Positions 1 to 4,988 of a DNA stretch of 7,715 nucleotides are shown piece after piece (position 1 is the stretch's first letter; every line of letters starts with the position of its first letter). The notes under the pieces are model-generated. The model worked only from the letters and a program-made list of their open reading frames with translations, had not been told where the DNA came from and did not search any database. A program made the position numbers and the translations under genes. The stretch is from Candidatus Nomurabacteria bacterium RIFCSPHIGHO2_02_FULL_38_15 (lineage in GTDB: Bacteria > Patescibacteriota > Minisyncoccia > Phycocordibacterales > UBA9973): the NCBI GenBank assembly GCA_001785575.1, contig MFUC01000019.1, positions 1 to 7,715 on the forward strand. The letters are read 5' to 3'.

Positions 1-31
1 TTTTAATTTCTTTGCCAAAAAATAAGTATGC

Positions 32-54
32 GTCTAGTATTGCAAGGACTAGAC
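32..54. repeat. Nested inverted repeat in left arm: GTCTAGT-N9-ACTAGAC
   Basis: Seven-base half-sites at 32-38 and 48-54 are exact reverse complements separated by nine bases that include the palindrome TTGCAA (40-45). The geometry resembles a dimeric DNA-binding site, such as an operator or a tyrosine-recombinase core. No cognate protein is encoded in the window, so this function is only a possibility. Confidence 0.7.
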
Positions 55-107
55 CTAAAAAACTTTAATTTTTTTTAGTGAGTACAAATATTTGAAGGAG
101 TATTTTG

Positions 108-134
108 TTGAAAATAAAAATGAAAGTTTTTTAG
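108..134 (+). other. Possible 8-codon leader ORF with a strong Shine-Dalgarno inside the palindrome
   Basis: AAGGAG at 95-100 lies seven bases before a TTG codon (108-110) that opens a short frame ending in TAG at 132-134; an in-frame ATG sits at 120-122. The predicted peptide would be (M)KIKMKVF. This is the best Shine-Dalgarno-like match with proper spacing that I noticed in the window, whereas none of the six real genes has one. The frame begins in the spacer and runs into the right arm. It is short enough to be chance, and I see no convincing promoter for it. Confidence 0.15.
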
Positions 135-157
135 GTCTAGTCCTTGCAATACTAGAC
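135..157. repeat. Nested inverted repeat in right arm: GTCTAGT-N9-ACTAGAC
   Basis: This is the mirror copy of the site at 32-54, with half-sites at 135-141 and 151-157 and TTGCAA at 144-149. The half-sites are themselves palindromic around the spacer while the 9-base spacer is asymmetric, so the two sites have opposite orientation, with centres about 103 bases apart. Confidence 0.7.
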
Positions 158-188
158 GCATACTTATTTTTTGGCAAAGAAATTAAAA

Positions 189-305
189 ACAATAAGATTT
201 TAAATTTCGTACACAGAAAACTTGTTTAAATTTTTAAGTATTCTACACTGATTTACATAAGCATCTCTTTCGTGTGCTTATAGACTGGGTAGTGTTTTGA
301 TCAAC
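189..305. other. AT-rich intergenic stretch with one small stem-loop
   Basis: This stretch lies between the end of the minus-strand operon and the large palindrome. It contains no open frame of note and no recognisable tRNA or other structural RNA. A small inverted repeat pairs 257-263 (ATAAGCA) with 275-281 (TGCTTAT) around an 11-base loop. Read on the minus strand it would lie 24 bases after the stop of the last gene, but no uridine run follows it, so it is a weak terminator candidate. A poor plus-strand promoter-like pair (TTGTTT at 222-227, TACACT at 244-249, 16-base spacing) is also present and is not convincing. Confidence 0.4.
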
Positions 306-1562
306 TTAGGGTTTAATTTTATATAAAAAGCCGTTTAGTTTATTTCTAAAATAAATAACACTACCATCGTTTGAGGGTTTAATAATATCTATGTCAAAGC
401 CGTCCCCGTTTAATAAAACTTTTTGTAAACCAGTTTCAGTATTGTAACTAATTAAAGTATCGCGATAATTAACTTCGCCACGATACCAATCATCGGGCAA
501 CACTCCATTGGGCGAATTGGGCACAGCGCACACGATAATATTTTTGGCACTAGCCGTACACTTATCGGCCACAGTTTTTAATGGCAAGTAACCCAGCTTT
601 TTATTTTGGTAAATTTGCGTTTCGTATTTATTGTCGCCAACTGTGCTAACTATCAAGCCAGCACCAAAAGGTAGGGCCTTGGTTGTTAGGCCATAGTCAC
701 TAATGATTTTAGTTTTTGCTAAATTATTTATATTTACAATATAGGCTGAACCGATAACTTTGCCTGACGCTCGGCTGGTTAAAACCAAGTTACTATCATC
801 TAGCCAATCAAGTAGCCAGTCGGTAAAAGAGGTCTTCAATAAAGTTTTACGGTCACTTTTACCCAATGTGCCAATAATTATTTGGGCTGATTGGCGCGAC
901 TCGTCGGCCAAAAGCCCGGTAAATTTGGCGTTATTGGAATTGATGGCGAATGAGCGAATATTCTTGGGCAAATAGTCACCTACAACATCACCCACACCAC
1001 CCTCTTTGGTTGAAACAGTGCCAAGATAAGTTTCAATCGTTTGCATGTCCTCCCTGCTGTAGCGATACACAACACTATTACTATGTAAAAAAACCTCACC
1101 CAAACGAGCCGTAAAAGTGTTTGAAACTTTTTGCTCAACATCGCCATCGTATTTTTCGTAAATTACTCCGTCATATTTAACATAGCGTGTGCCGTACTTT
1201 TTAATTTTAGTGTCAGGTGTTTTTTTATCTTGGCTAAAAGATATTTGGTCAACAGTTTTTTCAATTGGTATAAAATTAAATACGGGCCGCTCTGCAACTA
1301 AAACATAATTTTTAATTACAGCATTATTATTTTCAACCTCCTGACCAGCATCGCTCACTATTTCATCAGCAATAATTTCAGGTATTGTTTTGGGGTTTGG
1401 GGTAATGGGCCTTTCAAAAAGTGAAAACAAATTAGTCTCGTCTATGATTGCCATATCTTTTGTGTTGCGGTTTTTTAAAACCGTATTGACCAACAGCAAA
1501 ACCAAGCTCAGCCCAACCAAGCTTGTCCCTATAATTAAAATAATTTTTTGTGTTTTTGACAT
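306..1562 (-). CDS. Single-pass membrane protein with extracytoplasmic beta-rich, possibly beta-propeller domain
   Basis: This 418-aa protein has a short basic N-terminus and one strongly hydrophobic helix at about residues 7-28, then a low-complexity linker rich in Pro, Glu, Asn and Ile (about 30-100), and a long soluble region. From about 200 to the end, strand-rich units repeat loosely in a pattern suggesting a WD40/TolB-like propeller (SFAINSNNAKFTGLLAD, DWLLDWLDDSNLVLTSRASG, DIIKPSNDGSVIYFRNK); the fold is inferred from texture. Cys335 and Cys345 could form a disulfide. The topology predicts a cytoplasmic N-terminus and an exported body. The ATG is one base after the stop of the preceding 697-aa gene, so translational coupling or a shared promoter overlap is likely. 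It is the last gene of the operon. A role as an accessory or scaffolding part of the secretion-like apparatus is inferred from position only. Confidence 0.85.
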   Translation of the reverse strand: MSKTQKIILIIGTSLVGLSLVLLLVNTVLKNRNTKDMAIIDETNLFSLFERPITPNPKTIPEIIADEIVSDAGQEVENNNAVIKNYVLVAERPVFNFIPIEKTVDQISFSQDKKTPDTKIKKYGTRYVKYDGVIYEKYDGDVEQKVSNTFTARLGEVFLHSNSVVYRYSREDMQTIETYLGTVSTKEGGVGDVVGDYLPKNIRSFAINSNNAKFTGLLADESRQSAQIIIGTLGKSDRKTLLKTSFTDWLLDWLDDSNLVLTSRASGKVIGSAYIVNINNLAKTKIISDYGLTTKALPFGAGLIVSTVGDNKYETQIYQNKKLGYLPLKTVADKCTASAKNIIVCAVPNSPNGVLPDDWYRGEVNYRDTLISYNTETGLQKVLLNGDGFDIDIIKPSNDGSVIYFRNKLNGFLYKIKP

Positions 1563-1563
1563 G

Positions 1564-3657
1564 TTATTTTATATAAATATCTACACCAACTAAATGTTTT
1601 GCTAATAAGACCAAGTCGTCATTTTTTATTTTTATACAGCCAGCACTTGTACCAACTTTATTATTGCCCTGTCCATGAATCCCAATAAAGCGTAGTTGAC
1701 CGTTCTCATTTGTTATGCCCGTTTCTATAAAAGCTGCTCCGCAATTGAACTTCTTTCCTCCAGCTCCACTACAAATAGCTGGCTCCAGATTACTTTTAGG
1801 AAGCCTTGTGCGTGATTTTTCAGTGACCGACTTACCACCCTTATCTGGCCCATTTGCACCTTTGGGTGTTTTTTTAAGTGCACTTATTGGCCAAGTGGTT
1901 GTACCTTTATAGCCAATATTAGCTAGAACCGAGGCGCACAAACCATCTTTTGTGTATACTGCCAATTTGTTATCGGGGCTATTAGGTGCCACCGCGGTTA
2001 CTTCTATTTTTGTGACTTTTTCGCCAGCATTTAATTTATCAGCGCAAGTTTTTACACCAGCATTACTTGGTTTTGGATTTTCAAAGGTGCCCTCTAGAAC
2101 ATATTTAGACAAGTCTGTAACAGCAGTTGGGTTTTCAACTAGTTCCTGTTCAAGTGCCGCCTTAAAATCAACTGCTTCGCCCGGCACACTAATTTTTTCA
2201 GTTAAAATATTCCAACTAGTTAGGTTTGGGTTGATGGTGTTAAGTAATAGGTATGAGCCTAATGCGATAAGTAGTGCGACACCAGAGTTCCAAATCATAC
2301 TTTTATTTTCTTTGATAGCAAATGGGGTGGCGCTGGTTACCATTAAACTTAAACCATAACGAATAATATTTATGACAGCCAGCAATGCGATGAAGCCATA
2401 AATCATATTTATAAATATAGAAATGTATTTAGAAAACGCCCCGTCAACAGTTGGGTCAAAGGCTTCATAGTAAGTTGCTTTGTCAGCACCTAATTTTTTA
2501 GTATTGGCCAGGCCTGGGATTTTGGATAAAAAGATGTAGGCGTCATCGCTGCCAGTGCCAACAATCTCGCCCGTGCTAACTTTGAAAAATTCAATTTCGC
2601 CCGGGTTAAATGTGCCAGTAATTGAGCTCCAAATATCATCTAAAGTTTTTTGATCAACACCCCTGATACCTGGTGCCGTGTTGGTGACTTTTTTACCAAA
2701 AAGATAATCAGCGTTAATTATAAACATGCCTAAATACTCACCCTCATTAATTTTAGAATTTGGTGTGCTGGCACCCCAAACTTTAAAAGTATAAGTCTTG
2801 CCCTTTTCAACATTTAATGAGTATTTTGAAGCACCTAAAACCATGCTGTCATAACGTGGAGCATCAGGATCCTCAATTTCCTTCCATTCGCTAATTTTAT
2901 AATCCACAACCTTTTCCTGGTCATCCAGTTGGGCTAGGCTAATATAGATTGGTGTGTAGTGGCTGGTTGGCAATAGTGTCAGGGCGGCAAAATCAACCGT
3001 GGCCTTGGCCCGAGCCTTAATCGTACCGGCACTAATTAATTTTGAGCCAGTTACGACAATTGATTGAGTGTAGGCCTTGCCGTCAGGTACAACGATCGTT
3101 GTGCCAGGATCTTTTGTTGAAGTATCTTTTTTGGTAGACGGGTCATCTTTTTTAGGCTCAATAAAAGTATTAAATGTTAAATAAGTTTTATCACCTGGGA
3201 AGAAAAAGTCCACACCCTTGTCAACCTTTGAAGTTATCAAAAAGCGATCTTTGGTCGCCAAGGTACTTGTTTTAGATGATTTATCAAGAGGTACATTGCT
3301 AAATGTGGCATTAATGGCGTCGGGTGAATTACTGGTGCCTGAAATAGTAAAATCCTTAAAACTACCCTTGCCGTCAAAGTTCTTTAGTGTAAAAGTTATA
3401 CTTTGGGGTTGTGGTGGGAATTCGTATTTTAAATTGCCAGTAATGGTAACTGTGCCCAACTCGGGCGAAACACTTTCGGTGGCAACAGTTAGTGTACCAA
3501 CCACACCCGGTGAAACATCGGTGTAATTAGTAATAGTTACATTGGAGTTGGTTTGAGCAAGGGCAAAGGCGTTTGGGAATATAAAAAATATAAGTAATAA
3601 AAACTTAAAAGCCAAACCTATTGTTCGCGCGCCAATACTTTTACTAAACAATTTCAT
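1564..3657 (-). CDS. Exported multidomain protein: beta-rich domains, T4SS pilin-like helices and YkuD-like L,D-transpeptidase domain
   Basis: This 697-aa protein starts with a signal peptide (about 1-35: basic start, hydrophobic core 16-33, probable cleavage near Ala-Leu-Ala-Gln). Two beta-rich regions follow (about 37-167 and 190-320), separated by a Lys/Asp/Thr/Ser linker (168-186). Two hydrophobic helices at about 411-440 and 456-474, ending in LLNTINPNL, match the pattern of the CPR type IV secretion pilin family. After an Ala/Glu-rich stretch, the C-terminal region carries IGIHG (His661) and GTSAGCIKI (Cys674), the His...Ser-x-Gly-Cys arrangement of YkuD L,D-transpeptidases, which use the Cys to cross-link or exchange peptidoglycan peptides. 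The usual SHGC is SAGC here, and His661 to Cys674 spans only 13 residues. Two helices imply that the N- and C-terminal parts are on the same, extracytoplasmic side, which fits a wall enzyme. Cys538, 574, 629 and 639 are also present. Joining pilin-like and transpeptidase parts in one chain is unusual. Confidence 0.85.
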   Translation of the reverse strand: MKLFSKSIGARTIGLAFKFLLLIFFIFPNAFALAQTNSNVTITNYTDVSPGVVGTLTVATESVSPELGTVTITGNLKYEFPPQPQSITFTLKNFDGKGSFKDFTISGTSNSPDAINATFSNVPLDKSSKTSTLATKDRFLITSKVDKGVDFFFPGDKTYLTFNTFIEPKKDDPSTKKDTSTKDPGTTIVVPDGKAYTQSIVVTGSKLISAGTIKARAKATVDFAALTLLPTSHYTPIYISLAQLDDQEKVVDYKISEWKEIEDPDAPRYDSMVLGASKYSLNVEKGKTYTFKVWGASTPNSKINEGEYLGMFIINADYLFGKKVTNTAPGIRGVDQKTLDDIWSSITGTFNPGEIEFFKVSTGEIVGTGSDDAYIFLSKIPGLANTKKLGADKATYYEAFDPTVDGAFSKYISIFINMIYGFIALLAVINIIRYGLSLMVTSATPFAIKENKSMIWNSGVALLIALGSYLLLNTINPNLTSWNILTEKISVPGEAVDFKAALEQELVENPTAVTDLSKYVLEGTFENPKPSNAGVKTCADKLNAGEKVTKIEVTAVAPNSPDNKLAVYTKDGLCASVLANIGYKGTTTWPISALKKTPKGANGPDKGGKSVTEKSRTRLPKSNLEPAICSGAGGKKFNCGAAFIETGITNENGQLRFIGIHGQGNNKVGTSAGCIKIKNDDLVLLAKHLVGVDIYIK
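1568..1573 (-). promoter_or_regulatory. TATAAA element before the propeller-like gene
   Basis: This -10-like hexamer lies inside the last codons of the 697-aa gene, five bases before the next ATG, which itself follows the stop codon by one base. With such spacing, translational coupling is at least as likely as a separate promoter. Confidence 0.25.
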
Positions 3658-3664
3658 TATATAT

Positions 3665-3670
3665 AGTATA
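3665..3670 (-). promoter_or_regulatory. TATACT element seven bases before the 697-aa gene ATG
   Basis: A near-consensus -10 hexamer directly after the TGA stop of the Ig-like gene, with a seven-base spacer of alternating A and T before the ATG. No Shine-Dalgarno is present, consistent with a leaderless start. Confidence 0.4.
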
Positions 3671-4618
3671 TCAAATTTTTATTTGATACGTACGTTTAAA
3701 ACCATCAAAAAGGCTTTTTATACCTTCATACATAATCTCAAGATTTTGATTATTGTTGCCACTAGGTGAAAGAGTAATTAGGAACGGTCTTGAGCCAGGG
3801 CTGATGCTGTTGCCCCCAATTAGCCAATCAAATTTTATACTGGTATTATCCAAGTATTTTGGGTGGGCGCCATAAGGGGCGGCAAAAAATGAAGATTCAC
3901 GGTTAACGCTGTCGCCCGAACGCAACGCACGAGTTATAAAGGGCTCCCCACCGGATGACAGTGGGTAAATTGATAGGTTTAAATCAAAAGGCTTGATGAC
4001 GGTTTCAGCACTGGCAATTTTACCAGCATAATTTGTTGAAACATTAATTAACTCGGAATTTTTTAAACTATCAAACAGCAATGTGTACGAGTCACGCCCC
4101 CGGCCCCCGGCCTCGCCCACAGTGTTTGTGTCGCGTTGCCAAATAAAGTCAGTATTTTTTGTGCCTGTTTGGCCAAATTGAGTAACGGCACTGGGAATGC
4201 CCACAAATTTAATTAGTGATTCGGGCCCAGGTAGGGCCTTGCCTCGGTAAAACGGTGGTGTATATGTGTCGGGCGCCTCCCACAACAGGTCAACACTGCT
4301 GGCTGAAAGGGTTAAGGACTTTACTATTTCAGTATGCTCAGGGGTTAAAATTTGAATAACAATACTCAAATCATCGTTTGGGGCCACAAAACTGATTGAG
4401 CGAATACCTGCACCTTCCTTGATAACCTGACTTTTAGCCAACCAGCGAATATTTGAGTCAGTCAAGTTAACACTAAAACTTTCAAGGGTTAAAACTACTC
4501 GCTCGCCTGGCTCGGGGATGGTGGGGCTGATATTTATATTAACATCAGACGCACTTTGAGCATGCCCTAAAATTGGCAAAAAGATTGTTAGTAATAAAAG
4601 TGTGTAAAATTTTTTCAT
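3671..4618 (-). CDS. Secreted Ig-like-domain protein of a CPR type IV secretion gene cluster
   Basis: This 315-aa protein begins with a classical signal peptide (MKK, then a hydrophobic stretch 5-17, cleavage likely after GHA at residue 20) and has no lipobox Cys, so it should be released or held by protein contacts. Residues about 25-105 look like an Ig/cadherin-like beta-sandwich (SPTIPEPGERVVLTLESFSV, then NIRWLAKSQVIKEGAG, a strand-Trp pattern). The segment DLLWEAPDTYTPPFYRGKAL (110-129) is a distinctive Pro/Tyr-rich motif that I associate with hypothetical proteins of similar CPR clusters. A second beta-rich region covers about 205-315. There are no catalytic motifs and no further membrane segments. 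It lies 8 bases after the coiled-coil gene and 13 bases before the 697-aa gene. It is probably a structural extracytoplasmic component; the exact function is unknown. Confidence 0.8.
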   Translation of the reverse strand: MKKFYTLLLLTIFLPILGHAQSASDVNINISPTIPEPGERVVLTLESFSVNLTDSNIRWLAKSQVIKEGAGIRSISFVAPNDDLSIVIQILTPEHTEIVKSLTLSASSVDLLWEAPDTYTPPFYRGKALPGPESLIKFVGIPSAVTQFGQTGTKNTDFIWQRDTNTVGEAGGRGRDSYTLLFDSLKNSELINVSTNYAGKIASAETVIKPFDLNLSIYPLSSGGEPFITRALRSGDSVNRESSFFAAPYGAHPKYLDNTSIKFDWLIGGNSISPGSRPFLITLSPSGNNNQNLEIMYEGIKSLFDGFKRTYQIKI

Positions 4619-4623
4619 AATAA

Positions 4624-4629
4624 AATTTA
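4624..4629 (-). promoter_or_regulatory. Weak -10-like TAAATT before the Ig-like gene
   Basis: This hexamer overlaps the stop codon of the coiled-coil gene and lies five bases before the ATG. It fits TANNNT but is the loosest member of the series by sequence. A GAGG run at 4641-4644 is more than 20 bases upstream of the ATG, too far to act as a Shine-Dalgarno. Confidence 0.25.
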
Positions 4630-4974
4630 AAAACTAGCCACCTCTGTTTCAATTTGCTTTTCGTCGGCCTCGATTTTATCAATTTTAGCAAGCTCGTTTT
4701 GGAGGGTGGTTTTTTTAGCCTCAAGGCTTTTAAGTTCATCTAGGCCCGCCTCAATCTCGGTTTTTAAAATTTTTAAATCACCCAAACGTTTTTCAACATC
4801 AGATTTTTTTGAATCCAAAACTTGGTCAATGTCGGCCACTAACTTGCTTATTTTTTGTTTTTCATCAAACAGGTTTGAGTTTTGACTACTGGAAGTACCA
4901 CCTGCATAAATAGTTTGCTTGTAGGCCTCCTCTAGCTTGTCACTTTGTATATTGTTTTTATCTTCATCTTGCAT
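4627..4974 (-). CDS. Small acidic coiled-coil protein of unknown function
   Basis: This 115-aa protein has no signal peptide and no membrane segment. The first 37 residues are polar and probably disordered (charged start, then GGTSSSQNSN). From about residue 38 to 113 it is nearly uninterrupted helix with Leu/Ile/Val spaced as heptads (KLVADIDQVLDSK, RLGDLKILKTEIEAGLDELK, ALAKIDKI-like repeats), so it should form a cytoplasmic coiled coil. It contains no Cys, Trp or His. The start codon is 14 bases after the stop of the ATPase gene, and the stop is 8 bases before the next gene, so it is embedded in the operon. A cytoplasmic partner or spacer protein for the VirB4-type ATPase is a reasonable guess from position, but I do not recognise the family. 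Confidence 0.75.
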   Translation of the reverse strand: MQDEDKNNIQSDKLEEAYKQTIYAGGTSSSQNSNLFDEKQKISKLVADIDQVLDSKKSDVEKRLGDLKILKTEIEAGLDELKSLEAKKTTLQNELAKIDKIEADEKQIETEVASF

Positions 4975-4980
4975 AGCTTA

Positions 4981-4986
4981 AGTATA
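4981..4986 (-). promoter_or_regulatory. TATACT element six bases before the coiled-coil gene ATG
   Basis: A near-consensus -10 hexamer within the 14-base gap after the virB4 stop codon, again with a six-base spacer (TAAGCT) to the ATG and no Shine-Dalgarno. It fits the leaderless pattern shared by the genes of this operon. Confidence 0.4.
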
Positions 4987-4988
4987 CT

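Larger units (their letters stand above)
1..188. repeat. Large inverted repeat (palindrome) with 66-bp perfect arms
   Basis: Bases 1-66 are the exact reverse complement of 123-188. Past the mismatch 67/122 the pairing continues through 73/116, is broken at 74/115 and ends at 76/113, giving 76-base arms with 74 matches around a 36-base spacer (77-112). The left arm begins at the first base of the window, so the true arms could be longer. The spacer contains the perfect 10-base palindrome CAAATATTTG (85-94). As DNA this could extrude a cruciform; as RNA from either strand it would be a very long hairpin. It lies downstream of the minus-strand operon. Candidate explanations are a MITE-like element, a bidirectional termination structure, a recombination site pair, or a fold-back or repeat-induced contig end. 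No transposase or target-site duplication is visible. Confidence 0.95.

Noticed and set aside
1..188. A CRISPR array or direct-repeat array, because a long sequence occurs twice.
   Set aside because: There are only two copies, and they are inverted rather than direct; no spacer series follows.
189..305. A tRNA or other structural RNA in the intergenic stretch.
   Set aside because: No acceptor-stem pairing, T-loop or anticodon arrangement was found; only one 7-bp stem-loop is visible.
1952..2359. A plus-strand open frame of 135 codons opposite the pilin-like region.
   Set aside because: Antisense to a continuous 697-codon gene with signal peptide and recognisable domains; the hydrophobic, Ser/Ala-rich translation is explained by the opposite strand.
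3671..3673. Recoded TGA (code 25 of Gracilibacteria/Absconditabacteria).
   Set aside because: The TGA ends the Ig-like gene just before the next promoter and start; none of the other genes needs an in-frame TGA as Gly. The standard bacterial code suffices, though one TGA is thin evidence.
4638..4644. GAGGTGG as a Shine-Dalgarno for the Ig-like gene.
   Set aside because: It lies inside the previous gene, 19 bases from the ATG, outside the usual 5-10 base spacing.
4545..4739. A minus-strand open frame of 64 codons spanning the end of the coiled-coil gene and the start of the Ig-like gene.
   Set aside because: It overlaps both better-supported genes in another frame, and its Lys/Leu-rich translation has no domain features.
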